A stretch of DNA of 64,000 nt from Ghiorsea bivora (GTDB lineage Bacteria > Pseudomonadota > Zetaproteobacteria > Mariprofundales > Mariprofundaceae): positions 124,001-188,000 of the forward strand of contig NZ_JQLW01000008.1 in the NCBI RefSeq assembly GCF_000744415.1, written 5' to 3'. The notes below the pieces were generated by a model. It was given only the letters and a program-made list of their open reading frames with translations. It ran no database searches and had not been told where the DNA came from. Of this stretch, positions 1 through 8,608 are shown piece after piece (position 1 is the first letter of the stretch; each line of letters opens with the position of its first letter). The translations under genes were made by a program, and so were the position numbers.

Positions 1-1
1 T

Positions 2-1381
2 ACTCCAAATTTAAACAGCGTGTATCAGATTTTAACCCGCATGCGCGCAGAAGCACCGCAAAGTATGTATGAGGAAGTTTCACAAATTCCTGCGGGCTGT
101 TATGCGATTGCAAGAGCTGGGCAACCGTTGCAAATTCGCCGCTATTTCTTTTTGCCTGAACCCGATCAACCCCAAGATTTGACTGCCGATGAAATCAAAC
201 CCGAAGTAAAATCTATGTTGGTTCAATCTATCACCGCCAAAACGGTATCGGATAAACCTTTGGGTGTGTTTTTATCAGGTGGTGTGGACTCATCTTTGAT
301 TGCAGGCGTGCTCAAACAAGATGCAGGGCAGGATGTGCATAGTTTTTGTGTGCGGTTTATGGATGCCCCCAAGGATTATGATGAAAGTGTGTATGCGCAA
401 CAAGTGGCAGACCATTTGGGTACGACGCATCAAACATTGGAAGTGAATGCTACGGCGCACCAAGCCTTGGACGATTTGGCAAGCGCATTTGATATGCCTG
501 TCACCAATTCCGCAGCTTTGCCCACCTATTTGATTAGCCGAGAAGCCAAGAAACATGTGGATGTGGCATTATCGGGTGTGGGTGGTGATGAATTGTTTGG
601 TGGTTACCCCCGCTATTTGGGCTTAAAGTGGCATGAGAAATTGCAGGGTTTACCAGCGCGGAGCATGGCACTAAAACTATTGGAAAGCTTGGGTGATAGC
701 GCGTCTAGTCGTAATTTGAGAGGGCGTTTGCGTAGGTTCTTAAAAGGTTTGAATGATAATCCTGCCGATGCCTATCGCCGTTGGACATCCACCACTGATG
801 CAGCGTGGTCGGATATGTTTGTCGGTATGCAATTATCACAACCAAAACATGCTTGGCAGAATATGTCGCAAATATCAAGCGGTTTACAGGGTTTGATGCA
901 ACAGTATGGCGTGGTGAATGGTGCGATGATTGATGATGTGATTCATTATGTAGGTGATGATTTATTGGCAGTGGGCGACCGCATGAGTATGGCAAATGGG
1001 TTGGAGCTGCGCGCACCATTATTGGATGCTGGGCTATTCTCATTTATGGCAACTTTGGATGATAGTTGGAAGGTGGAAGGTTTGCCGTGGCAAGAAAAGC
1101 TGAAAGTGTTGCTTAAAGAAATCACATGCGATTATTTGCCAAGAGAAATGGTGTATCGCCCCAAACAAGGCTTTATGGCACCCATCAAACATTGGATGAA
1201 AGCTGATTTTAAGGATGACATTCATGCTATGATTGCCGATAAACCTTTGGGCGGTTTGGTGCGGGAATCGTTTGTGCAAGAGCAGTGGGATAGGCATCAG
1301 AAGGGTGAAGATAAATCGGATATTTTGTGGGGTTTGTTGCTGATGAACCGTTGGATGCAGCAGCATGGGTGGAGGTTCTAA
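2..1381 (+). CDS. Asparagine synthase-like amidotransferase, 5'-truncated by window edge
   Basis: The frame is open to the first base of the window, so the N-terminal glutaminase domain with its catalytic Cys lies outside. The visible part starts in the tail of that domain and continues into a complete synthetase domain. The ATP-pyrophosphatase loop SGGVDSS lies near residues 86-92 counted from the GTG at 20, followed by the GVGGDELFGGYPRY stretch typical of AsnB-type enzymes. The family uses glutamine-derived ammonia and ATP to amidate a carboxylate. Two glycosyltransferases follow on the same strand, so modification of a surface polysaccharide is more likely than bulk asparagine synthesis, but this is inference. 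The fold call is secure; the substrate is unknown. Confidence 0.88.
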   Translation, partial: TPNLNSVYQILTRMRAEAPQSMYEEVSQIPAGCYAIARAGQPLQIRRYFFLPEPDQPQDLTADEIKPEVKSMLVQSITAKTVSDKPLGVFLSGGVDSSLIAGVLKQDAGQDVHSFCVRFMDAPKDYDESVYAQQVADHLGTTHQTLEVNATAHQALDDLASAFDMPVTNSAALPTYLISREAKKHVDVALSGVGGDELFGGYPRYLGLKWHEKLQGLPARSMALKLLESLGDSASSRNLRGRLRRFLKGLNDNPADAYRRWTSTTDAAWSDMFVGMQLSQPKHAWQNMSQISSGLQGLMQQYGVVNGAMIDDVIHYVGDDLLAVGDRMSMANGLELRAPLLDAGLFSFMATLDDSWKVEGLPWQEKLKVLLKEITCDYLPREMVYRPKQGFMAPIKHWMKADFKDDIHAMIADKPLGGLVRESFVQEQWDRHQKGEDKSDILWGLLLMNRWMQQHGWRF

Positions 1382-1487
1382 ATGTTCAGCTTATTGGAGG
1401 AAGTTCAGATCCTTTTAAATTACCCTGTTTGCTATTAAGAGGCAGATACTTTCTTGATTCGCGGATTCACCTGTTCAGGGCCCTTTT

Positions 1488-2171
1488 TCATTTTTGAAGA
1501 TTTTCGAGTTTGCGTACAAATACCAATATCTTTTTTGCTGTAGCGATTATGTTCGCAACGTTATCTGTATTCTTCATGTGAAGCATTAAGGCATCTCCTT
1601 TTAAAACCAAAGGTTTATTGCGGAAATTGATGATAAGCTCGTTGCTGATGCGGTGCCATGTGCTTTGTAAATCGGTATATCGAGCGCGTAATAATTCTCT
1701 ATTCTCCTTGGGTCCTTCCATATTGAGTAATAAAATTTCTCTAGCCAAATAATCCATCCACTCTATATCTCGTTTTTGTAGGTTAGGGTAGTTGGTAACG
1801 CGTATCATCGAGGCGGTTAGCTGATTGGCAGCTATAGCCACACCAATCCATGCTTGCTGTTTAATATCTATGGAAATAATACGCGTCCATGAATATGCCA
1901 TTAGCAACTCTCTTGAACGCCTTTCATCAAAAGCTTGTGCACTTAATTTATTATGTAAAACATCAATACTTTGTTGAATGTTTTTATTGATACTCTCCAG
2001 AGCCTGTCCATCTTTCTTCAGGGCTGCATCCACCATTTTTTCAGCATAGATTTCTATAGTTGAAAGGGTATTTTTTATACCAAGAGCATCTGCATAAGCG
2101 TGATTTGGCACCATAGTGATACATATCAAACCAGCCGTAACAAGCAGTGAATAGCAAAAGCGAATGAACAT
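1488..2171 (-). CDS. Exported protein of unknown function
   Basis: This 227-residue protein starts with a clear Sec signal peptide: a basic start, a hydrophobic core around residues 5-20, and an AYA-type cleavage site near residue 27. The mature part is predicted by eye to be almost entirely helical, with many Lys, Glu, Asn and Leu, and has no cysteines or recognisable motif. It is probably periplasmic. It lies on the opposite strand between the amidotransferase and the glycosyltransferases and so is not part of their operon. I do not recognise the family. Confidence 0.7.
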   Translation of the reverse strand: MFIRFCYSLLVTAGLICITMVPNHAYADALGIKNTLSTIEIYAEKMVDAALKKDGQALESINKNIQQSIDVLHNKLSAQAFDERRSRELLMAYSWTRIISIDIKQQAWIGVAIAANQLTASMIRVTNYPNLQKRDIEWMDYLAREILLLNMEGPKENRELLRARYTDLQSTWHRISNELIINFRNKPLVLKGDALMLHMKNTDNVANIIATAKKILVFVRKLENLQK

Positions 2172-2271
2172 AAAATAGCCCCTAAGTGTGAATAATATTG
2201 CAACACGGTATCACCATTGTATTACGGAAACTTGATGTCTGCATGACAACTTTATCATAATTGAGAGGTAA

Positions 2272-2436
2272 ATGAGCAGCCTAATTGATACGGATATTGT
2301 TGATATTCGTGCTTCTTGGCATACGGGAACACCGTTTGGTAATGATAGATTTAAGCAAGAAATTGAAGCAGTGTTAGGCAAAAAAGTTGGGCAAAGCAAA
2401 CGAGGGAGACCTGCGAAACGTGAAAAAAGTGAGTAA
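2272..2436 (+). pseudogene. C-terminal relic of a REP-associated (IS200/Y1-type) transposase
   Basis: A 54-codon frame encodes only the tail of a Y1/RAYT-type transposase. It shows the pattern G-N-D-R-F-K-x-E-I-E-x-x-L-G followed by a basic K-R-G-R-P end, which closes many REP-associated tyrosine transposases. The HUH and catalytic Tyr motifs are absent, so it cannot be active. Its 3' end overlaps the start region of the next glycosyltransferase. The relic is worth noting because palindromic repeats of the kind such enzymes mobilise occur in the suf operon (22657 and 25936). Confidence 0.6.
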
Positions 2437-3628
2437 AAGGGCTCTGCCCCCTTTTAGGGTATTGATGGTTGCGGATGTGTCGGCGGAGACGGTATTTGGT
2501 GGTGCGGAACGGATGTTATCGCATCATTTGCGGGCGCTGGTGGATGCAGGATATGAGGTGACTATGTTGACGCGGCAGCCTTCACCTGATGCTGAGGTGT
2601 GCATTGAATTGTCGCAGTTTGGTATTCAGGAATTTCGTTTTCCTTTTTCTGGGGATAAGGGTTATCAAGGACTTAAAGAGTTGAAATTGGCTGCCAAACA
2701 ATGGTGGAAACATCACCATGATGAATTTGATGTGGTGGTTTCTGAGCAGCCGTTTGTGATGTGGGCATTGCTTGAGGCGGGGTGTAAGTTGCCGCGTTTG
2801 CAGGTGTGTCATTCTTTGGCATGTGAAGAATATGAAACACGCCATGCACTCGATATGAATATGAAACATCGCGTGGCGATTGCGGCGATGCGAAAACTGG
2901 AAACCAAGGTGTATCGCTCTGCTCAGCAGGTGATGGTGTTAAGCCAATATACGCAACATAAATTGCAGCGCTTTTTTGGCTTGGATGCACGGCGTTTCGT
3001 GGTGAATGCGGGGGCTGCTGAGCCGTATCAAGGTTTGGACATTGCTCAGCGTGATGTGCTGCGTGCCGAATTGGGCTGGGATACACCTGTGGTGAGCACA
3101 TTGCGTAACCTTGTGCCGCGTACAGGTGTGGATTTGATGATTCAAGCGGCTGCGATTGTGAAAAACAGACGTCAAGACATACGTTTTGTTGTTATGGGTG
3201 ATGGTGTGTTGCGTGGATCCATGCAAAAGCTTGCTGATGATTTGGGTGTGGCTGACATGGTTGAATTTACGGGTTTTTTATCTGAAGAAGCTGTGCAAAA
3301 AAGGTTGTTGGCTTCTGATGTGTTTATGGTGCCGACGCGGGGGCTGGAAGGTTTTGGGTTGGTAACCTTGGAGGCCAATGCTTGGGGCACACCTGTGCTT
3401 GCGACACCGATTGCAGCCAATAAAGAATTGGTGCCGACCATTATGCATAATCAGTTGGCGGACAATGCTTCACCTTTGGCTTTGGCTGAGAAATTGCTGT
3501 GGATGTTGGACAATGATTTGAATGACAAGCAGCGCATGCGTACGCGTGAAGATGTTTTGCATCAATACAATTGGCAAAAACATGATGCGCAACTGCTTCA
3601 TAGCATTGAAGCTTTGGGAAAAGTATAA
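2420..3628 (+). CDS. GT4-family glycosyltransferase
   Basis: This is a GT-B fold glycosyltransferase of about 400 residues. The N-terminal half has the acceptor-side glycine-rich loop VFGGAERM. The C-terminal half carries the donor-binding region, ending in the E-G-F-G-L-V-T-L-E-A motif near residue 310 with the conserved E-x7-E glutamates. It would transfer a sugar from a nucleotide-sugar donor to a growing polysaccharide or lipid-linked glycan in the cytoplasm. I chose the GTG at 2420 because GAGGGAGA sits about 10 nt upstream; ATG at 2465 is the alternative but would remove the first beta strand. It is followed after 1 nt by a second glycosyltransferase, so the two are surely co-expressed. 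The start overlaps a transposase relic. Confidence 0.85.
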   Translation: MKKVSKRALPPFRVLMVADVSAETVFGGAERMLSHHLRALVDAGYEVTMLTRQPSPDAEVCIELSQFGIQEFRFPFSGDKGYQGLKELKLAAKQWWKHHHDEFDVVVSEQPFVMWALLEAGCKLPRLQVCHSLACEEYETRHALDMNMKHRVAIAAMRKLETKVYRSAQQVMVLSQYTQHKLQRFFGLDARRFVVNAGAAEPYQGLDIAQRDVLRAELGWDTPVVSTLRNLVPRTGVDLMIQAAAIVKNRRQDIRFVVMGDGVLRGSMQKLADDLGVADMVEFTGFLSEEAVQKRLLASDVFMVPTRGLEGFGLVTLEANAWGTPVLATPIAANKELVPTIMHNQLADNASPLALAEKLLWMLDNDLNDKQRMRTREDVLHQYNWQKHDAQLLHSIEALGKV

Positions 3629-3629
3629 T

Positions 3630-4757
3630 ATGAAAATTTTGCATTTGATTACACGTATGGATGGTGGTGGTTCAGCGGTGAATACGCTGATTACATCGCA
3701 GGAACAAGCCAAAGCTGGGCATGATGTAATGTTGGTGTTTGGCGCAAGTTTGGAATCGGATATGTCTGCCATAGAGCAACAAAAAGTGGATGAAGGTATC
3801 GCTTTGTTTGAAGAGCTTGGTGGGCATGTGCAAGTGATGGATAGCTTAAAACGCGAATTGGGCATGCGGGATAAACAAGCCATCAAAGATATTCGCGCTT
3901 TGGGGCTGGATGACTTTGATATTATTCATACGCATACATCCAAAGCAGGCGCATTGGGCAGAATGGCTGCCAAAGGAAGCAAAGCAAAAGTCGTGCATAC
4001 GCCGCATGGGCATATCTTTCATGGCTATTTTGGTGCTTTTAAAACCAAAGTGTTTCTAAAAGTAGAGCGTTATTTGGCAAAGAAAACGGATGTATTGGTG
4101 GCATTGACCCAAGCCGAGCGGGATGACCATTTGCAGCTTGGTGTGGGGAAACCTGAGCAATGGCGGGTGGTGCCTAGCGGTGTGGATGTGGGGCGTATCA
4201 AGGAATATATGTGGGAAAACCCTGTGTCTATGGAACGTAAGATTTGGGATGTGGTCTCGGTGGGGCGTTTGGTGCCGATTAAAGGTATGGAGCGGTTGAT
4301 TCGGGCGTGGGCGATTGTGGTGAAAACATACCCTGATGCCAAATTGGCATTGGTGGGTGATGGTGAAGAAAAAAGAAATTTGGAGCGTTTGGCTTCAAGC
4401 CTAAATTTGGTGTCACACATTGAGTTTCTTGGTTGGACAGACCCTTTAATACACCTTGCCAAAGCCAAAGTGTTTGCTTTATTGTCACACAATGAAGGCA
4501 TGGGTCGTGTGGTGGTGGAAGCCATGGCGGCGGGTTTGCCTTGTGTGGTATCGGATGTGTGTGGTTTAAAAGAGTTGGTGGATGATAGCGTGGGGCAAGT
4601 GGTGGATGCGGAAAACGCGCAAGAGGTTGCCAATGCCTTGATGATGGATTGGTCTCGCAGTACACGCAATGCAGCGCGTGAGCGGGCAGAGGCGTACTCT
4701 ATTGCTGCCATGATGCAGGGCTTGGATGATATTTATACGGAACTTATGATAAAATAG
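3630..4757 (+). CDS. GT4-family glycosyltransferase
   Basis: This 375-residue protein starts MKILHLITRMDGGGSA, the usual beta1-loop of GT4 enzymes. A central GRLVPIKGMERLI segment and a C-terminal H-N-E-G-M-G-R-V-V-V-E-A-M-A-A-G-L-P motif bind the nucleotide sugar. The H-T-H-T-S-K-A-G motif near residue 100 resembles WbnK/PglA-type enzymes that build O-antigen or capsule repeats. The start at 3630 follows the stop of the previous gene by 1 nt, with GGGAA as ribosome site. Together with the amidotransferase it forms the end of an exopolysaccharide or glycan locus whose upstream part is outside the window. Confidence 0.87.
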   Translation: MKILHLITRMDGGGSAVNTLITSQEQAKAGHDVMLVFGASLESDMSAIEQQKVDEGIALFEELGGHVQVMDSLKRELGMRDKQAIKDIRALGLDDFDIIHTHTSKAGALGRMAAKGSKAKVVHTPHGHIFHGYFGAFKTKVFLKVERYLAKKTDVLVALTQAERDDHLQLGVGKPEQWRVVPSGVDVGRIKEYMWENPVSMERKIWDVVSVGRLVPIKGMERLIRAWAIVVKTYPDAKLALVGDGEEKRNLERLASSLNLVSHIEFLGWTDPLIHLAKAKVFALLSHNEGMGRVVVEAMAAGLPCVVSDVCGLKELVDDSVGQVVDAENAQEVANALMMDWSRSTRNAARERAEAYSIAAMMQGLDDIYTELMIK

Positions 4758-4830
4758 TGCTAGTCTTGCTCGGTAGAAAAGATTGAATAGCTGAGTATGG
4801 CTTCTTTTCTAGTAATATTGGAGTATTTTA

Positions 4831-7101
4831 GTGGTAAGAAAGAAAGAAAAACGCGGTCATTCCGCAAAACGTCGTTCAAGTAGAACAAAGCAGGAAAGAA
4901 GCGAAGCACCAAGCTCTTCGCCATGGCCATCGCAGCCACCTGCACAAGCTAAGGAACGCAGCACAGTTGAGCGTAAAACAACTGAGCGTGAAACAGTTAA
5001 GAGTGAAACAGAAGGTAGGAAACCTTCAAGACGTAAAACAAAAGAACATCAAGAAAGTGAAACCTACGCTGGTCAACGCAGTGGTAAGCAAGCCAAATCA
5101 ACACCACCATCATCGGTTTGGGGTGAAACACCTGCCGTTCGCAAGCGTAAGTTTCGTGATGATAGTCGTGAGCGAAAAGTTGGCCGCAGGACATCTGTCG
5201 ACCATAAAACATGGGTAGGTACCGTATCTGCGCATCCAGATGGTTTTGGTTTTGTGGATGTGCAAGGGCGCGATGAAGATGTGTTTTTATCTATCGATGA
5301 AATGCGCGATGTGATGCATGGTGATAAGGTGGAAGTTCGCACGATTATGCGCCGCGGACGCGAAGCGGGCGTGTTGATTCGCATTGTGGAAGAAGCCGCC
5401 AGTGAAATTACTGCAGAATTTAAGATTGAACATGATATGGGTTTTGCATACCCGAGAAGTAAACGGATGCAGCAAGCGATTTTGATTAAACGCAATGATG
5501 CAGCAGGTGCGAAACATGGAGATTGGGTACGTGTTGAAATTCAACGGGGAACCAACCCTTTAAGAGGCAAGATTATCGAAGTGTTGGGTGATGATTTAAC
5601 ACCTAAAAAATTGGTGGATTTGATTGTCGCAGAGCAAGCTCTGTCGGAAACATTCCCTGCTGAAGTATTGGCAGAATCCGATGCGATTCCTGAGCGGATT
5701 CGTGTTAAAGATAAAAAAGACCGTTTGGATTTGACGCATTTACCATTTGTTACCATTGATGGTGCAGATGCACGTGACTTTGATGATGCCATTTGTGTAA
5801 CACCGCGTGGTGATGGCTTTGAGGCATGGGTTGCCATTGCTGATGTGGCGCACTATGTGAAAGAAGGCTCATCGTTGGATGTGGAAGCATTGGCACGAGG
5901 AAATTCTTTTTATTTCCCTGATCGCGTGATTCCTATGTTACCCGAGAAATTATCCAATGGTTTGTGTTCACTTAATCCGCATGTAAATCGTTTGGCAATG
6001 GCAGTACGTATGCGTTTTGATGCTGGCGGAAAACGTCGTACATCCAAAGTGTATAATGTGGTGATTCATTCCCAAGCACGGTTGACCTATGAGCAAGCCG
6101 CAGCTTGGCTTGAAGAGGGTTCTAAAAAAGCAGTTCGCAAAGAAAATATACGTGAAATGTTGGATTCCGCTATGGGCTTGTATCGTATGTTGGAGCGTAA
6201 TAGGGCAAAACGTGGGGCATTGGAGCTAGATCTTCCTGAAACACGTGTTGTGCTGAAAGATGATAAAATCCAAGGTATTGATGCCAGTGTACGTAATGTG
6301 GCACACAAGTTGATTGAAGAAATGATGTTGGCAGCCAATACTGCTGTAAGTGAATTTTTAGAAAGCAAACGTGTGGAGCAATTGTTTCGTATTCATCCTG
6401 CGCCAGAGCGTGAAGCCATTGAAAAATTAAATGCTTTTCTTGGTGCGTTTGGCATGAAAATTAGACATCTTGAAGGGCAAGATGTGCGTCCTAAAGATGT
6501 GCAACAAGCTTTGCATGCAGCAGAAGATAAACCTTTTGCTGCGGTATTGCATAAGTTGGTACTGCGCTCTATGCAGCAGGCTAAATATACTACGGATAAT
6601 CAAGGTCACTTTGGTTTGGCATATGATTGCTACGGACATTTTACCAGCCCGATTCGCCGTTATGCCGACCTAACAACACATAGAAGACTTAAAGCAGTGT
6701 TGGCTGGTGTAAAACCGAAAAATATTGATTTGGAGGCCGTGGGTAACCATGTGTCTATCCAAGAGCGTAAACAGCAGCGCGCTGAGTGGGATACCCAAGC
6801 TATGCTTGCTGCATTGTATCACAAAAAAGATGTGGGTAAGGTGATGGGTACAACGGTATCTGGTGTAAGTAAACGCCGTATTTTCCTTGCGCTGCAAGAT
6901 ACTTTTGCTGAAGCATCATTGAATGTGGATGATTTGGGTAAGATGCTTACTTTGGATGAAGTACATCATAGGTTGGCATCCAAAGATGGTACATTTAGTC
7001 TAGGTTTGGGTGATCAAATTCAAGTTGAAATTTTATCTACAGACCCTGTGCGCGGTCAAATTAATGTAGTGATGGTGCCTGAATCGAAAGTGGATGTTTG
7101 A
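4831..7101 (+). CDS. rnr: Ribonuclease R (3'-5' exoribonuclease)
   Basis: RNase R degrades structured RNA from the 3' end. In order the protein has a long basic, low-complexity N-terminal extension (about residues 1-125), a cold-shock RNA-binding domain (VGTVSAHPDGFGFVDV), a second OB segment, the RNB catalytic domain with the metal-binding D-A-R-D-F-D-D-A cluster near residue 315, and a C-terminal S1-like domain. At 756 residues it is within the family range, but it has the disordered basic region at the N-terminus instead of the usual helical domain. The GTG start at 4831 is supported by TTGGAG 7 nt upstream. The gene stands alone, 73 nt after the glycosyltransferases. Confidence 0.94.
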   Translation: MVRKKEKRGHSAKRRSSRTKQERSEAPSSSPWPSQPPAQAKERSTVERKTTERETVKSETEGRKPSRRKTKEHQESETYAGQRSGKQAKSTPPSSVWGETPAVRKRKFRDDSRERKVGRRTSVDHKTWVGTVSAHPDGFGFVDVQGRDEDVFLSIDEMRDVMHGDKVEVRTIMRRGREAGVLIRIVEEAASEITAEFKIEHDMGFAYPRSKRMQQAILIKRNDAAGAKHGDWVRVEIQRGTNPLRGKIIEVLGDDLTPKKLVDLIVAEQALSETFPAEVLAESDAIPERIRVKDKKDRLDLTHLPFVTIDGADARDFDDAICVTPRGDGFEAWVAIADVAHYVKEGSSLDVEALARGNSFYFPDRVIPMLPEKLSNGLCSLNPHVNRLAMAVRMRFDAGGKRRTSKVYNVVIHSQARLTYEQAAAWLEEGSKKAVRKENIREMLDSAMGLYRMLERNRAKRGALELDLPETRVVLKDDKIQGIDASVRNVAHKLIEEMMLAANTAVSEFLESKRVEQLFRIHPAPEREAIEKLNAFLGAFGMKIRHLEGQDVRPKDVQQALHAAEDKPFAAVLHKLVLRSMQQAKYTTDNQGHFGLAYDCYGHFTSPIRRYADLTTHRRLKAVLAGVKPKNIDLEAVGNHVSIQERKQQRAEWDTQAMLAALYHKKDVGKVMGTTVSGVSKRRIFLALQDTFAEASLNVDDLGKMLTLDEVHHRLASKDGTFSLGLGDQIQVEILSTDPVRGQINVVMVPESKVDV
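4966..5010 (+). repeat. Three imperfect 15-bp tandem repeats inside rnr
   Basis: Three consecutive 15-bp units begin at 4966, 4981 and 4996 and share the core GAGNGTNAAACA. They encode pentapeptides of the type (V/T)(E/K)(R/S)(K/E)T in the disordered N-terminal extension of RNase R. Their length is a multiple of 3, so copy-number change keeps the frame and would only alter the length of the charged tail. Confidence 0.7.
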
Positions 7102-7165
7102 TGGCGTGACAATGGCTTATGAATATGGCTATATTCGGGCTTTGTAGAGCAGTGTTGGAGGCAAT

Positions 7166-8056
7166 ATGTTTCACGGTGTAATGACAGCGTTAGTGACACC
7201 ATTTAAAGATGGTAAAGTGGATGAAGAAGCCTTTCGCGCGCATTTGGAGCGTCAGATTGAAGGCGGCGTTGATGGTGTTGTGCCTGCGGGTTCCACGGGT
7301 GAAGCGGCGACATTAAGTGTAGCTGAACACAAAGAAGTGATTCGTATTGCCGTGGAGCAAGTGAATGGTCGTGTACCAGTTATTGCAGGCACGGGCAGCA
7401 ATAATACGGCGGAATCCATTGAGCTCACCAAAGCTGCAAAAAGCCTTGGCGCAGATGCCTCATTATTGATTTCGCCGTATTATGTGAAACCAACCCAAGA
7501 AGGCATTTATCAGCATTATAAAGCCATTGCTGATGCCGTGCATATACCACAAATTTTGTACAATGTACCAGGGCGCACAGCTTCAAATATGGAGCCTGAA
7601 ACCGTGGCGCGTTTGTCGCATATTACCAATATTGTTGCCATCAAAGATGCCACCGCAGACATGGCGCAACTTACGCGCACCATGATGGCATGTGATGGGC
7701 GTATTTTGTTCTATTCAGGTGATGATGCCAGCGTATTACCCTTTATGACATTGGGTGGTTCAGGTGTGATTTCAGTGGTATCGAATATCGCACCCAAAAC
7801 CATGAAAGCCATGGTGGATGCGGTAGTCACCAAAGATTTTGAAACAGCCAAAGCTATGCACTTTGCATTGCAATATTTAACCGATGCGATGTTTGTCGAA
7901 AGCAACCCGATTCCTGTGAAAAAAGCATGTGAATTACTGGGTTGGATGAGCGGAGAGCTACGCTTACCGTTGACTGAACAAGCTGCAGAGAACACCGCAT
8001 CATTGAAGAAAGTCATGCGAGACTTCCAATCGGATGTTGAAACCTTAAAGGTTTGA
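7166..8056 (+). CDS. dapA: 4-hydroxy-tetrahydrodipicolinate synthase
   Basis: DapA condenses pyruvate with aspartate semialdehyde, the first committed step to diaminopimelate and lysine. The 296-residue protein is full length. It shows the GSTGEAATL pyruvate-binding motif (about residues 42-50), the ILYNVPGRT segment with the proton-relay Tyr near 133, and IKDAT with the Schiff-base Lys near 161. The start follows a strong TTGGAGG site. Only 64 nt separate it from rnr, so read-through is possible. The downstream region up to fliQ carries palindromes and no gene. Confidence 0.96.
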   Translation: MFHGVMTALVTPFKDGKVDEEAFRAHLERQIEGGVDGVVPAGSTGEAATLSVAEHKEVIRIAVEQVNGRVPVIAGTGSNNTAESIELTKAAKSLGADASLLISPYYVKPTQEGIYQHYKAIADAVHIPQILYNVPGRTASNMEPETVARLSHITNIVAIKDATADMAQLTRTMMACDGRILFYSGDDASVLPFMTLGGSGVISVVSNIAPKTMKAMVDAVVTKDFETAKAMHFALQYLTDAMFVESNPIPVKKACELLGWMSGELRLPLTEQAAENTASLKKVMRDFQSDVETLKV

Positions 8057-8078
8057 GCGTTGTAAAAGGGTAAGGCTT

Positions 8079-8153
8079 GTTCATTTCTTTGCTGTCATCC
8101 CCCAGGGGAGTATCTCTTGTGCCTGTGGCACAATTCACCTTCAAGAAATGAAC
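8079..8153. repeat. Nested palindromic intergenic structure between dapA and fliQ
   Basis: The 281-nt gap after dapA holds no credible gene. Its first third is a nest of inverted repeats: 11-bp arms GTTCATTTCTT (8079-8089) and AAGAAATGAAC (8143-8153) enclose the perfect hairpin TTGTGCC-TGT-GGCACAA (8117-8133) and the short palindrome CCCCAGGGG (8100-8108). No T-run follows, so it is not a standard terminator. A REP-like element or an RNA 3'-end structure is possible. The rest of the gap (8154-8309) is AT-rich without visible signals. Confidence 0.5.
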
Positions 8154-8309
8154 CAAAGAAAACACCTTTTGCAACCTGCTTCTTCCTGCGCTTTATCCTT
8201 TTGATAGCAAACACTTCGGCACAGTTTGAAAAAAGGAATTGGAACCACCACTTAAACTTACTTTTTTATTGCTTCAAAGAATATTCATATTACCTAGATT
8301 TTAAATATC

Positions 8310-8326
8310 TTGGCATCAGCTTTGCT
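8310..8326 (+). promoter_or_regulatory. Candidate sigma-54 promoter before fliQ
   Basis: TTGGCATCAGCTTTGCT has the GG-N10-GC spacing and flanking bases of a -24/-12 promoter. Sigma-54 with a FleQ/FlrA-type activator drives such operons in many polar flagellates. The GC doublet lies only 13 nt before the fliQ ATG, so transcription would start at or next to the start codon, giving a leaderless or nearly leaderless message. This makes the call tentative. Confidence 0.3.
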
Positions 8327-8337
8327 CATCATGGGGT

Positions 8338-8607
8338 ATGAACCCTGATTTAGTGATTAATTACGGCAAAGAAGCCCTTGAAATGATATTGATGTTATCC
8401 ATGCCCATGCTGGTGGTAGCATTGGTGGTGGGGGTGGCGATTTCATTGTTTCAAGCTGTGACTCAAATTCAAGAGATGACGCTAACATTTGTGCCCAAAA
8501 TCATTGCTGTATTTGTTGTGATGGTGATTGCAGCGCCTTGGATGGTGGAAACACTGGTGAGTTATACTCGCCGTATTTTTGAATCCATCCCCACACTGTT
8601 GAGTTAA
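8338..8607 (+). CDS. fliQ: Flagellar export gate protein FliQ
   Basis: FliQ is an 89-residue inner-membrane component of the flagellar type III export gate, forming a helical assembly with FliP and FliR. Two hydrophobic helices (about residues 12-40 and 52-75) flank the conserved FQAVTQIQEMTLTFVPK segment. Length and sequence match the family. The start has almost no Shine-Dalgarno spacing (GGGG directly upstream). fliR begins 1 nt after the stop. fliP is not in the window, so the operon here begins at fliQ or continues elsewhere. Confidence 0.94.
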   Translation: MNPDLVINYGKEALEMILMLSMPMLVVALVVGVAISLFQAVTQIQEMTLTFVPKIIAVFVVMVIAAPWMVETLVSYTRRIFESIPTLLS

Positions 8608-8608
8608 G

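Noticed and set aside
1382-1487. Terminator after the amidotransferase gene
   Set aside because: CCTG-TT-CAGG followed by GCCCTTTTT was considered, but the stem is only 4 bp, too weak to call.
4967-5218. Open frame with repeated S-V-K-Q-L units
   Set aside because: It is the alternate-frame reading of the 15-bp repeats inside rnr, without a ribosome site.
8117-8341. A 74-codon open frame between dapA and fliQ
   Set aside because: Composition is not protein-like, no ribosome site, and it runs through palindromes into the fliQ start.
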